From positions 4,001,001 to 4,065,000 of the forward strand of contig NZ_LT827010.1 of the NCBI RefSeq assembly GCF_900119315.1: a DNA stretch of 64,000 nt, read 5' to 3'. The position numbers and the translations under genes were made by a program. The notes beneath the pieces are model-generated. The model had not been told where the DNA came from, made no database searches, and saw nothing but the letters and a program-made list of their open reading frames with translations. Shown here piece after piece: positions 52,423 to 61,128 of the stretch (position 1 is the first letter of the stretch; each line of letters starts with the position of its first letter). This stretch comes from Actinoplanes sp. SE50/110. GTDB lineage: Bacteria; Actinomycetota; Actinomycetes; Mycobacteriales; Micromonosporaceae.

Positions 52423-53027
52423 ACCACCAGTCCCGTCCGAGATGGTTTCCGCACTTCTGCTGATCGGCTGACACCCGGCTCACCTGAGCACTCGCGACTC
52501 CATGGATTCGAAGACCTGCTTATCGGCATTCATGCCTGCCGCCTGCTCTGTGCCGAACACGCGGACGACCTTGCCGACGAGGACGACGATACCGAGGAGC
52601 GCCATGACGAGATCGACGAAGCGTTCGTGTGGCTGTGCGTGCCCGTACAGCTCAAGATCGAGGATCTGGTGGCCGGCGGGTTGATCCGCGAGGTGCGGCC
52701 GGAGTCTGCCGGTGCGGCGCTTTCCGGGCGGATGCGTGCCGAGTGGCAGGCCGTCCCGCAGCAAGTGCCTTCCCCGCTGACGGCATCGAGAGACATCGTT
52801 GCTGGGGGCGCTCCCATCGCAACGGTGCGTCCACAGTGTTAACGGCTGGCGACAGACGGCTTCCCGGCTGTTTGCAAGTGCTTCCACGTGATGCAAGAGT
52901 TTGCTAGCTTCGTGCGGTGCGGTGACGCCGCTGGCGGCCATCGATGAAGCGCCGGCCTCTCCGGACGGCGGGCGCCCCCGCGGGCACCGCACCACGTTCC
53001 CCGTCACGCCCCGAGGAGGGCCGCGTC
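52423..53027. other. intergenic region before acbZ, 605 bp
   Basis: No gene is called. One forward frame (about 52490-52840) reads naturally for some 90 residues (FEDLLIGIHACRLLCAEHAD, RHDEIDEAFVWLCVPVQLKI) but has no usable start codon, ending at 52842; it may be a decayed gene. The right part holds the acbZ promoter region with TTGCAAG-type repeats at 52871-52904. Confidence 0.4.
52871..52904. promoter_or_regulatory. GCAAG-type repeats upstream of acbZ
   Basis: TTTGCAAG (52871-52878), then ATGCAAG (52891-52897), which begins the inverted repeat GCAA-GAGT-TTGC (52893-52904). Short GCAAG/CTTGC repeats occur at amylase and maltose genes controlled by MalR/AcrC-like LacI repressors in actinomycetes. 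They lie about 125-155 bases before the acbZ start. Confidence 0.4.
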
Positions 53028-56000
53028 TTGGTTCTGTCCCGTCATCGCGACGTCATGCGTCGCCTGTCCGCCGTGCTGGCGCTCGGCCTGGTGGTGCCCC
53101 TGCTGCTGGCGCCACCGTGGCGGGCGTCGGCCGCGCCGGCCGGCGCGGCCGAGCCGAGCGCCGCGGCCCTGGCCCATTGGGGAGCCGACCGGCCGGCACC
53201 CGCCGAACAGTTCTACTTCGTCCTGCCCGACCGGTTCGCCGACGGGAACCCGAAGAACGACACCGGCGGTCTCTCCGGCGACCGGCTCTCCACCGGGTAC
53301 GACCCCACCGACAAGGGCTTCTACCACGGTGGGGACATCCAGGGGGTGATCGACAAGCTGGACTACATCCAGGGGCTCGGCACCACCGCCATCTGGCTGG
53401 CCCCGGTCTTCAAGAATCGGCCGGTGCAGGGGACCGGCGCCGCCGCCTCGGCCGGCTACCACGGTTACTGGGTCACCGACTTCACCCAGGTCGACCCGCA
53501 CTTCGGCACCAACGCCGACCTCAAGCGCCTGGTGCAGCTGGCACACCGGCGGGGCCTGAAGATCTACCTGGACATCATCGTCAACCACACCGCCGACGTC
53601 ATCCAGAACGAGGGCGGCAAGAGCACGTACGTGGACAAGGCCGACGCCCCGTACCGGGACAGCCGGGGCCGGCCGTTCGAGGACCACAACTACGCCGACG
53701 GCTCGCGGCCGTTCCCGAAGGTGAACCTGCAGTCGTTCCCGTACACGCCGGTCTTCGCCAGCCCCGCCGACGCCACGGCGAAGGTCCCGGCCTGGCTGAA
53801 CGACCCGACCATGTACCACAACCGCGGCAATTCGCTGTTCAGTGGGGAGAACAGCGAGTACGGCGACCACACCGGCCTCGACGACCTGTGGACCGAGCGG
53901 CCCGAAGTGGTCCGCGGCATGACCGAGATCTACGCCGACTGGATCCGGGACGCCGACATCGACGGCTACCGGATGGACACCGTCAAGCACAGCAACATCG
54001 AGTTCTGGCAGCAGTTCAACCCGGCCATCCAGCAGGCCGCGCGACGGGCCGGCAAACCCGGCTTCTTCATGTTCGGCGAGGTCTTCAGCGCCGACCAGGA
54101 GGTGGAGAGCCGATACGTCCGGCAGGGCGGCCTGGCCGCGTCCCTGGACTTCTCCTTCCAGTCGGCGGCCCGCACGTTCGTCTCCGGTGACACGCCGGCC
54201 ACCGCGCTGGCCGACCTTTACCGACACGACGACCTCTACACCGCCCGCGACACCGGGGCCGGCCGGATGCCCACCTTCCTCGGCAACCACGACATCGGCC
54301 GGATCGGCTCGTTCATCACCACCGGCGGCGCCGACCGGACCAGTTACCTGCGGCGCGACCAGCTGGCCCACGAGCTGATGTTCCTCACCCGCGGGCAGCC
54401 GGTGGTCTACTCCGGCGACGAGCAGGGCTTCACCGGGCCGGGCGGGGACAAAGACGCCCGGCAGGACATGTTCGCCAGCCGGACGCCGGACTACCTCGAC
54501 GACGACCTGATCGGCACCGACCGGACCCACGCGAGCGACAACTACGACACCGGGCACCCGCTCTACCGCACCATCGCCGAGCTGGGCGCGCTGCGTAAGG
54601 CGAACCCGGCGCTACGCGACGGCGTGCAGATCACCCGGTACGCGGCGCCCGGCGCCGGCATCTTCGCGTTCTCCCGGGTCGACCCGGTCCGACGCCAGGA
54701 ATACCTGGTCGCGGTCAACAACGCCACCACCGCACAGACGGCCACCGTCGGCACCGCCACGCCGGGCAGCACCTTCACCGGCGTCTACCGCGCGGGCGGT
54801 ACCGCCGCCACCGGCTCCGACGGCAAGCTCACGGTGACCGTGCCCGCCCTGTCCGCGGTGGTCTACCGGGGCGGCAGCCCCATCGCGGTCCCGTCGGCCC
54901 GGCCCACCGTGCGGATCAGCGCACCGGCCGCGGGGGCGTCCGTGCCGTCGCGGGCCGATCTGGTCGCCGACGTCACCGGCGATCCGCTGGCCACGGTGAC
55001 CTTCGCGGCGCAGGCCGGATCCGGCCCGTGGACCGTGATCGGCACCGCGCGGCAGGCCCCGTACCAGGTTCACCACGACCTGACCGGTCTGGCCGGCGGG
55101 GTCACCGTGAGGTACAAGGCGGTGGTCCGGGACGGTCGCGGACGTACCGCGAGCTCCACCTCGTCGCTGCGGGTCGGCACCCCGGACACCCACGTCGCGC
55201 CGGAGCGGATGGTGGTGCACTACCAGCGGCCCGCCGGTGACTACGGCGCCTGGCGGTTGTACGCCTTCGGCGACATCGACGCGTCCGCCCAGACCACCTA
55301 CCCGGACGGGCAGCCGTTCGCCGGCCAGGACGAGTACGGCGCGTTCGCCTGGGTGAGACTCAAGCCCGGCGCCAAGAACGCCGGTTTCGTCGTGGTGGAC
55401 GGCAACGGCGTCAAGGACGTCCAGCAGGACCGGTTCGTCGACCCGGGCCGACAACCGGAGATCTGGCTGAAAGCGGGCGACGCGACGGTGTACCCGTCCC
55501 GGCAGGACGCCACCGGCCGGCCCGACCCGCAACCGGACCCGAAGACCGCCGTCCTGCACTACCGGCGCGCCGACGGCGACTACACCGGATGGGGCCTGCA
55601 CGTCTGGGACGGCGCGGCCCAGCCCACCGAGTGGACGGCGCCGCTGGCCCCGTCCGGGCGCGACGCCTACGGTGTCACGTTCCGGGTGCCGCTCGCCGAC
55701 GGCGCCACTGGGGTCAGCTACGTCCTGCACGCCGGTGACACCAAGGACCAGCCGACCGATCAGCGGATCGACTTCGCCGCCGGCCGTGAGGTGTGGCTGC
55801 TCGACGGGGTGGCCGAGCGCCTGCTGCCGGTGACCCGCCGGACCGCGGCCGGCGCCGGGATCGATGTGACGACCTCGCGCGCCGGGTGGGCCAGCCGGGA
55901 CACGGTGGTCTGGAACACCGGTGTGGGCAGCACCTTGCAGCCGGTCGGCGGTGGCACCGACGGGCGGGTGTACGAGCTGGCCTACGCCCCGGTCGGGGGG

Positions 56001-56255
56001 ATCACCGTGGTCGGCGGGGAGCTGGCGGGGGCGTACCGGACCCTGCGGCTCACCGCGCAGCGTGACGGCCTGACCGAGAGCCAGCGAGTCCGGTTCCCGA
56101 AGCTGTGGCGGTACGGCGCCTTCCGCGTCGCCGACGCCGACCGGCACCGTCTCGCCACGGCGTTGCGCGGTCAGGTGGTGATCACCGAACGGGACGCCTC
56201 GGGCAAGCTGCTCGCGGCCACCGGTGTGGGCGCCGCCGGTGACCTCACCGGCTGA
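53028..56255 (+). CDS. acbZ: AcbZ, secreted alpha-amylase of the acarbose cluster
   Basis: A 1075-residue exported alpha-amylase. GAGGAGGG precedes TTG 53028 by seven bases; ATG 53055 is an alternative, and both give a signal peptide ending near WRASAA. The GH13 barrel (about 55-560) has DGYRMDTVKH (nucleophile), FMFGEVFSA (acid) and FLGNHDIGR. Next come a beta-sandwich (about 620-720), two PUD/CBM41-like repeats (VVHYQRPAGDYGAWRLYAFG; VLHYRRADGDYTGWGLHVWD), and a pullulanase-N2-like C-terminus. That is the order of bifunctional amylopullulanases minus the second catalytic half. AcbZ is known as an amylase of the acarbose cluster; such enzymes release maltodextrins while tolerating acarbose. 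Confidence 0.9.
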   Translation: MVLSRHRDVMRRLSAVLALGLVVPLLLAPPWRASAAPAGAAEPSAAALAHWGADRPAPAEQFYFVLPDRFADGNPKNDTGGLSGDRLSTGYDPTDKGFYHGGDIQGVIDKLDYIQGLGTTAIWLAPVFKNRPVQGTGAAASAGYHGYWVTDFTQVDPHFGTNADLKRLVQLAHRRGLKIYLDIIVNHTADVIQNEGGKSTYVDKADAPYRDSRGRPFEDHNYADGSRPFPKVNLQSFPYTPVFASPADATAKVPAWLNDPTMYHNRGNSLFSGENSEYGDHTGLDDLWTERPEVVRGMTEIYADWIRDADIDGYRMDTVKHSNIEFWQQFNPAIQQAARRAGKPGFFMFGEVFSADQEVESRYVRQGGLAASLDFSFQSAARTFVSGDTPATALADLYRHDDLYTARDTGAGRMPTFLGNHDIGRIGSFITTGGADRTSYLRRDQLAHELMFLTRGQPVVYSGDEQGFTGPGGDKDARQDMFASRTPDYLDDDLIGTDRTHASDNYDTGHPLYRTIAELGALRKANPALRDGVQITRYAAPGAGIFAFSRVDPVRRQEYLVAVNNATTAQTATVGTATPGSTFTGVYRAGGTAATGSDGKLTVTVPALSAVVYRGGSPIAVPSARPTVRISAPAAGASVPSRADLVADVTGDPLATVTFAAQAGSGPWTVIGTARQAPYQVHHDLTGLAGGVTVRYKAVVRDGRGRTASSTSSLRVGTPDTHVAPERMVVHYQRPAGDYGAWRLYAFGDIDASAQTTYPDGQPFAGQDEYGAFAWVRLKPGAKNAGFVVVDGNGVKDVQQDRFVDPGRQPEIWLKAGDATVYPSRQDATGRPDPQPDPKTAVLHYRRADGDYTGWGLHVWDGAAQPTEWTAPLAPSGRDAYGVTFRVPLADGATGVSYVLHAGDTKDQPTDQRIDFAAGREVWLLDGVAERLLPVTRRTAAGAGIDVTTSRAGWASRDTVVWNTGVGSTLQPVGGGTDGRVYELAYAPVGGITVVGGELAGAYRTLRLTAQRDGLTESQRVRFPKLWRYGAFRVADADRHRLATALRGQVVITERDASGKLLAATGVGAAGDLTG

Positions 56256-56269
56256 CCGGAGACCGGGAT

Positions 56270-56307
56270 GATCGGGGCGCCCGCGCCGAGCGCGCGGGCC
56301 CCCGATC
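56270..56307. terminator. hairpin between acbZ and acbY
   Basis: GATCGGGG/CCCCGATC (8 bp) continue through a one-base bulge into GCCCGCG/CGCGGGC (7 bp) around a seven-base loop, between the converging acbZ and acbY genes. It probably terminates both. Confidence 0.75.
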
Positions 56308-56319
56308 GCGGTGAACCGG

Positions 56320-57123
56320 TCAGCTGCCGGGCATCTCGTAGCGCCGCAGCCCGAGCCGGAAGGTGCCGTACCCCAGCAGGACGGTGAGCGTGGTGACCGG
56401 CAGCATCCACAGCAGCGGCCCGGCGTCCCCGGTGAGCAGGTAGCGCACCGGTAGGTAGGCGGTGAACGCGAACGGCAGCACCCAGGTGAGCACCCCGCGC
56501 AGCACCGGGTGGTAGAGGTTGAGCGGGTACGCGGTGAACTCGCTGAGCTGGTTGACCGCCACCATCACGTTGAGGCTGCTGGTCATCCAGAACGACAGGG
56601 AGGCCAGGAACGCCTTGAGGAAGGTGTGGATCAGGGCGCCGCCGAGGACCAGGGGCAGCAACAGCAGCCACTGTGCCACGGTCAGGTGCAGGTCCATCGT
56701 CCCGGCCGCGGTGACCACGATGGCGATGCCGGTGGCCAGCTCCCCGAACCCGTCCGGATAGAGGAACCGTTCGGACAGCAGCGCGTAGAACGGGTTCACC
56801 GGCCGGATCAGGTAGCGGAAGAAGTCGCCGGTGCGCACCAGCTGCCAGGCCAGGATCCACAGCTGGTCGGTGAAGAGCCGGTCCAGCCCGCGGGGCAGCA
56901 GGGAGAACCCGAGCAGGAACAGCGCCTGCTGGCGGGTCCAGCCGCCGAGCGCCGGAACGTACTGGAAGATCACCCCGATCAGGGCGATCTGGCAGGCGAT
57001 CCGGATGACGAAGCTGGCCGCCCCGATGAGGAAGTCCATCCGGTACGCGGTGAGCCGGTGCAGGCTCGCCCCGCACAGCACCGCCGTGAGGCGCAGGTAC
57101 CGGCGCGCCGTGGAGACGGTCAT
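56320..57123 (-). CDS. acbY: AcbY, ABC-2 type exporter permease
   Basis: A 267-residue integral membrane protein with six predicted helices, of the ABC2_membrane_6 type (LTAYRMDFLIGAASFVIRIA, LWILAWQLVRTGDFFRYLIR with the family mark RxGDxxRYLxRP). It is the last gene of acbW-acbX-acbY; its ATG overlaps the acbX stop by four bases. AcbWXY are held to form the exporter of acarbose or its cluster products; direct transport data are not visible here. Two different permeases indicate a heterodimeric membrane part. Confidence 0.85.
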   Translation of the reverse strand: MTVSTARRYLRLTAVLCGASLHRLTAYRMDFLIGAASFVIRIACQIALIGVIFQYVPALGGWTRQQALFLLGFSLLPRGLDRLFTDQLWILAWQLVRTGDFFRYLIRPVNPFYALLSERFLYPDGFGELATGIAIVVTAAGTMDLHLTVAQWLLLLPLVLGGALIHTFLKAFLASLSFWMTSSLNVMVAVNQLSEFTAYPLNLYHPVLRGVLTWVLPFAFTAYLPVRYLLTGDAGPLLWMLPVTTLTVLLGYGTFRLGLRRYEMPGS

Positions 57124-57923
57124 CCGCCGAGCACCTCCACCCTGCGCAGCGACCGGTTCCAGGCCAGGGCCAGCACGCCGTACAGCAGTACCGCCCAGAG
57201 CGCCTGGACACCGAGGATGGCAGCGGCGCCGGAACCGCCGGAGTAGCCGCCGAGCAGCAGCCGCAACGGGCTGTCGATCAGGCCCTGGAACGGCAGCAGC
57301 CGCAGCAGCCGGGCCACGCCGTCCGGGAACAGCGCGAGCGGGACGACCTGGCCGGCCAGGAAGGCGACGAGCGCGTTCTTGATCGTACGGATGCCCCAGG
57401 TGTTGGTCGTGACGAAGGCGGCGAGACCCACCAGGAAGTTGATCTCGAAGGCGAGGATCACCGAGAGCAGCAGCGCGACGGCGAACAGCAGCAGGTTGGC
57501 GGGCGGGGGAGCGGGCAGCGACGCGAACATCGCGAAACCGGCGAGCACCGGGGCGCCGGCCAGCAGCGCACTGAGCGCGGCGGTCGGCAGGTTCACCGCC
57601 AGACAGCTGAGCGCGTAGTTCGCCGGGCGTACCAGGGAGACCGCGATGTCCCCGCGGTACACCTCGCCGGCGATCATCTCGTCGATCCGGTTGGTGTGCA
57701 GCATCCCGAGCACCTGCGCGAGCACGATGTACGAGGTGAGCTGTGCGAACGGGAGGCCGGCCGGTGCCGGTCCGCCGGCGTAGACGGCTCGCCACAGGAA
57801 CACCTGCAACGAGGTGGCCGCAGCCGCCGTGAGTGCGCTCAGGACGATGGTCGAGCGGTAACGGGTGACGGCGTGCAGTCCGGCGAGGGCGAACGGCGCG
57901 TACCGGCGCGCGGCGCGGATCAT
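57120..57923 (-). CDS. acbX: AcbX, ABC-2 type exporter permease
   Basis: A 267-residue permease with six predicted helices (FALAGLHAVTRYRSTIVLSA, LTSYIVLAQVLGMLHTNRID, GEVYRGDIAVSLVRPANYAL). It shares the layout of AcbY, with the paired mark RGDIAVSLVRP, but little direct sequence. It overlaps both acbW (ATGA) and acbY (ATGA), so the three proteins are translationally coupled at equal ratios, as needed for one transporter. Confidence 0.85.
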   Translation of the reverse strand: MIRAARRYAPFALAGLHAVTRYRSTIVLSALTAAAATSLQVFLWRAVYAGGPAPAGLPFAQLTSYIVLAQVLGMLHTNRIDEMIAGEVYRGDIAVSLVRPANYALSCLAVNLPTAALSALLAGAPVLAGFAMFASLPAPPPANLLLFAVALLLSVILAFEINFLVGLAAFVTTNTWGIRTIKNALVAFLAGQVVPLALFPDGVARLLRLLPFQGLIDSPLRLLLGGYSGGSGAAAILGVQALWAVLLYGVLALAWNRSLRRVEVLGG

Positions 57924-58948
57924 GCGCCGTCCCCGGCGGTGACCGGCTCCGGGCGCGACCCGGCGTAGATGCGGCGCAGCAGTGTCTCCAGATCGGCGTC
58001 CGGCACCAGCACGTCGCTCAGGTCGAACCGGTCCAGCAGGAAGGCGATCACCTGCCGGGCCGACCAGCGGTCCACCGGGAACTCGACCCGGATCCGGCCG
58101 GACTCGGCCGGAGTGGCGTCCACCTCGGGCAGTCCTTCGGTGATGATGCGCAGCGCGGCGGCCTCGGAGACGCTGCCGGCGGCGTACTCGAAGGTGACCG
58201 CCCGGGTGTCCACCGACCGCAGCAGGTCCCGCATCGTTCCCTGGTGGACGATCGTCCCGCGGTCCACGACCAGCGCCTGATCGCAGATGCTGGTGATGTC
58301 GCCGATGTCGTGGCTGGTCAGCATGACCGTGGTGCCCAGTTCGGCGTGGATGTGGTTGATCAGGTCCCGGACCGCCTGCTTGAGGACCAGGTCCAGGCCG
58401 ATGGTGGGTTCGTCGAGGAAGACCACGGCCGGGTCGTGCAGCAGCGAGGCGGCGATCTCGGCCCGCATGCGCTGGCCCAGGCTCAGCTGGCGGACCGGGG
58501 TGTTGCCGAGGGCGCCGAGGTCCAGCCGGTCCCGGAACAGGCGCATGTTCCGGTCGTACACCGCCTGCGGCACCTCGTAGACGTGCCGCAGGATGCGGAA
58601 CGAGTCGAGGACCGGCAGATCCCACCAGAGCTGGCTGCGCTGGCCGAAGACCACGCCGATCCGGCCGGCGACCCGGGTGCGCTGCCGGTGCGGGTCGAGG
58701 CCGTCGACCCGGACCCGCCCGGTGGTCGGGCGCATGATGCCGGTCAGGAGTTTGATCGTGGTGGACTTGCCCGCGCCGTTCGCCCCGATGTAGGCGATCT
58801 TGACACCGGACGGGACCTCGAAGCTGATGTCGTCGACGGCCCGGACCACGTCGTACCGGGCCGAGAACATGGTTCGCAGGCTGCCCCGCAGACCCGGCTC
58901 GCGCCGGTAGCGCTTGAAGTGCTTGCTGAGGTGCTCGGCGACGATCAT
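57920..58948 (-). CDS. acbW: AcbW, ABC exporter ATPase
   Basis: The 342-residue ATP-binding subunit. I start at ATG 58948 because MIVAEHLSKHFKRYRREPGL is the normal beginning of this ATPase group; ATG 58993 would add 15 residues. Walker A GANGAGKST (55-63), signature LSLGQ in place of LSGGQ, Walker B AVVFLDEPTIGLD, and TSHD switch His are present. A C-terminal domain of about 80 residues (DATPAESGRIRVEFPVDRWS) is typical for drug/polysaccharide exporters. It heads the acbWXY operon, divergent from acbV across a long gap. Confidence 0.88.
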   Translation of the reverse strand: MIVAEHLSKHFKRYRREPGLRGSLRTMFSARYDVVRAVDDISFEVPSGVKIAYIGANGAGKSTTIKLLTGIMRPTTGRVRVDGLDPHRQRTRVAGRIGVVFGQRSQLWWDLPVLDSFRILRHVYEVPQAVYDRNMRLFRDRLDLGALGNTPVRQLSLGQRMRAEIAASLLHDPAVVFLDEPTIGLDLVLKQAVRDLINHIHAELGTTVMLTSHDIGDITSICDQALVVDRGTIVHQGTMRDLLRSVDTRAVTFEYAAGSVSEAAALRIITEGLPEVDATPAESGRIRVEFPVDRWSARQVIAFLLDRFDLSDVLVPDADLETLLRRIYAGSRPEPVTAGDGA

Positions 58949-59060
58949 GCCGGTCGTGCCGTCCGGCCGGGCATGCCGGGCGTACCCGGGCATGGCGAGT
59001 CGAGATGATTCACGGATCCTCGTTTCTTTTCCGGAAGATGTCGTGGCGGCAACATTTTGA

Positions 59061-59081
59061 AATTGATGATTACCATCAATT
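59061..59081. promoter_or_regulatory. AT-rich palindrome upstream of acbW
   Basis: AATTGATG-ATTAC-CATCAATT has perfect 8-bp arms and lies 113 bases upstream of the acbW start, within the AT-rich part of the divergent region. It is a good candidate operator. Confidence 0.5.
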
Positions 59082-59416
59082 AACCGAGTTTCCACAATGT
59101 CGCGCCGGTCTCGGCGACCGGCTATATGGAAGCAATCCGAACAGTCGGCCGGAGGATGTTGTCGACGGTGTGACAATCCGCGGGCGGCCGGCGCCGCGCT
59201 GCGCCGGAGTGCGGCCGGCCATCCTCGTTGTCCGAGGTGCTGAGGGGCACGGCCGATCGCTCGGTAGGGGGAGGGCGGTCATCCGCTGTGCGGTGCGGGA
59301 TCAGCCAAGTGAGCATTGAATGCGATTGCGGCGGCACTCGTCAAGCCGCCGTGCCCGGTCCTCGAAATGTGACCGCGAAACCTTTCCCGTCCGATATGGA
59401 GTGACCGGCGTCATAA

Positions 59417-59437
59417 TTTGTTGTTTCGGGCAACAAA
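59417..59437. promoter_or_regulatory. inverted repeat upstream of acbV
   Basis: TTTGTTG-TTTCGGG-CAACAAA has perfect 7-bp arms, 337 bases upstream of the short leader ORF. It could be an operator or an RNA hairpin if the acbV transcript starts upstream of it. Confidence 0.4.
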
Positions 59438-59773
59438 CCCATCGCCGATCCTCGATATATTACCAGCCGGCTTTTCCGACATTCGGCCAGATGAATGCGG
59501 TTACAGACGGGACCGGCGGGTGGGGCCGGATGGTGGGCGGGGTTGCGGAGGGGCGGCCGGTGAACGATGCAAGAACTTGCTGAAACTTTCAGGTCCAGTT
59601 GCGGTGCCGGTTTCACCGCCATAGATTTCGCGGTCATCGGGCCTCGACGGTTCCGATCCGGCCCGGCTGAGTGTGCGGCTCGCTGGGCGGTGCAGCGACG
59701 CCGACGTCGCTTGAACCCCGAACTTCCAGCCCATCTCACCGGATGCGGCGGCTATCCCCTTCAGGAGTGACCC

Positions 59774-59836
59774 GTGATGTGTTCCGAGCCGGTTCGTTTC
59801 GACACCGGCGCCGCGACCCGGCGGCGGTTCCGGTGA
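59774..59836 (+). CDS. leader ORF of 20 codons before acbV
   Basis: AGGAG (59763-59767) stands six bases before a GTG-ATG pair. The frame encodes MMCSEPVRFDTGAATRRRFR and ends in TGA 59834-59836, which overlaps the GTG start of acbV (GTGA). AcbV has no good ribosome-binding site of its own at that start, so its translation may depend on this ORF. The alternative is that acbV starts in its own frame at GTG 59779, which would use the same AGGAG at a long 11-base spacing. Confidence 0.5.
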   Translation: MMCSEPVRFDTGAATRRRFR

Positions 59837-61128
59837 GCAGGCAGGCCGACCTGCTCGCCCGGGAGTCGCGTCACCTGGCTCCGGGAGCCTCCGAAGAGGC
59901 GGCGCTCGGCCGGCGGGTGTTCGTCGAGGGCCGCGGCGCGACCCTGCGCGACGCCGACGGTGTGGAATACCTCGACTTCGCCGCCGGTACTTTGACCCAG
60001 TCACTCGGGCACTGCCACCCCGAGGTGGTGGCCCGGCTCACCGAACAGGCCGGGAAGCTGTGGAACGTCCACGACTTCGCGACCGCCGACCGCGCCGCGC
60101 TCTGCGAACTGCTCGCCGAACTGCTGCCCGACCACCTCACCACGCTCGCCTTCTTCTCGACCGGCGCCGAGGTGGTGGAGGCGGCACTGCGGACGGTCCA
60201 GGCCGTCGCCGAACCCGGCCGCAACCGGGTCGGGGCACTGCGGCACGGCTTCCACGGCAAGACGATGGGCGCCCGCATGCTGGTGCACTGGGACGTGGGG
60301 GACCAGTCGTTCGCCGGCAACAGCGTGCTGGGGTACGCCCCGTACTGCTACCGGTGCCCGCTGGAGCTGAGCTATCCGTCGTGCGAGGTCCGATGCGCCA
60401 CCCTGGTACGCCGGCACATCGCCGAGAAACCCAACGTGAGCGCCCTGTTCTTCGAACCGGTGCTGGGCGCGGCCGGCGTGATCGTGCCGCCACCGGGCTA
60501 CTGGGAGCAGATCGCGGCCGCGTGCCGGGACAACGGCGTACTGCTGGTCGCCGACGAGGTGCTCACCGGCGGCGGCCGGACCGGAACCTTTCTGGCCAGC
60601 GAGGCGATCGGGGTCGCCCCGGATCTGGTCACGTTGGCCAAGGGCACCGCGTCCGGTTTCCCGTTCGCCGTGCTCGCCGGGCGTGACGAGGTGCTGCGGC
60701 ATCCCCGGGCCGGGCTCGCCGGATCGACCGCCTCCACCTACGCCGGCAACCCGCTCGGGATCGCCGCCGCCCACGCCACCCTCTCGGTGATCTCCCGCGA
60801 CCGGCTGATCGAGCAGGTCCGGGACCTCGGCGCGGTGCTGGCCGACCGCCTGGCCGAGATGCACGACCGGCACCCGCACCTGGGCGACGTGCGCGGCATC
60901 GGCCTGCTGCACGGGCTCGAGTTCGTGCACGACCGGCAGAGCCGGCGGCCGGCCCCGGAGATCGCCCGGCGGGTCTACACCACCGCCCTCGACGCCGGTC
61001 TGCGCACCGCCATCGGCGGGCACATCATCCGGCTCGCGCCGCCGTTCGTCATCGACGAGACCGAGCTGCTGCGCGGCCTGGACCTGCTGGACCGGGCGAT
61101 TACCGAGGCCGGGCGGGTGACGGCATGA
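59833..61128 (+). CDS. acbV: AcbV, PLP-dependent class III aminotransferase
   Basis: A 431-residue aminotransferase that supplies the amino group of the 4-amino-4,6-dideoxyglucose part of acarbose, on dTDP-4-keto-6-deoxyglucose. Marks: FFSTGAEVVEAALRT, GALRHGFHGKTMGARML, VADEVLTGGGRTGTF (PLP Asp) and TLAKGTASGFPFAV with the Schiff-base Lys near 270. A Cys cluster (YCYRCPLELSYPSCEVRC, near 175-195) is present, as in a subset of class III enzymes. GTG 59833 is the start that matches the family's length; GTG 59779 is possible. Its stop overlaps acbU by four bases. It opens the long acbVUS... operon. Confidence 0.88.
   Translation: MSRQADLLARESRHLAPGASEEAALGRRVFVEGRGATLRDADGVEYLDFAAGTLTQSLGHCHPEVVARLTEQAGKLWNVHDFATADRAALCELLAELLPDHLTTLAFFSTGAEVVEAALRTVQAVAEPGRNRVGALRHGFHGKTMGARMLVHWDVGDQSFAGNSVLGYAPYCYRCPLELSYPSCEVRCATLVRRHIAEKPNVSALFFEPVLGAAGVIVPPPGYWEQIAAACRDNGVLLVADEVLTGGGRTGTFLASEAIGVAPDLVTLAKGTASGFPFAVLAGRDEVLRHPRAGLAGSTASTYAGNPLGIAAAHATLSVISRDRLIEQVRDLGAVLADRLAEMHDRHPHLGDVRGIGLLHGLEFVHDRQSRRPAPEIARRVYTTALDAGLRTAIGGHIIRLAPPFVIDETELLRGLDLLDRAITEAGRVTA

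Larger units (their letters stand above)
58949..59773. other. long acbW-acbV divergent region, about 0.8 kb
   Basis: No gene of ordinary size is supported. Several stretches are unusually AT-rich for this genome (59041-59100, 59400-59480). Two perfect palindromes (59061-59081 and 59417-59437) are listed separately. The region must hold the promoters of acbWXY and of the long acbV operon, and its length suggests more than one regulatory input. Confidence 0.6.

Noticed and set aside
52165..52842. Forward open frame before acbZ
   Set aside because: About 90 residues in its second half look protein-like, but the only starts lie inside the EAL gene antisense region, with no ribosome-binding site.
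59320..59583. Forward ORF of 87 codons in the acbW-acbV gap
   Set aside because: Mixed composition, no ribosome-binding site, and it crosses the AT-rich palindrome region; more likely regulatory DNA.
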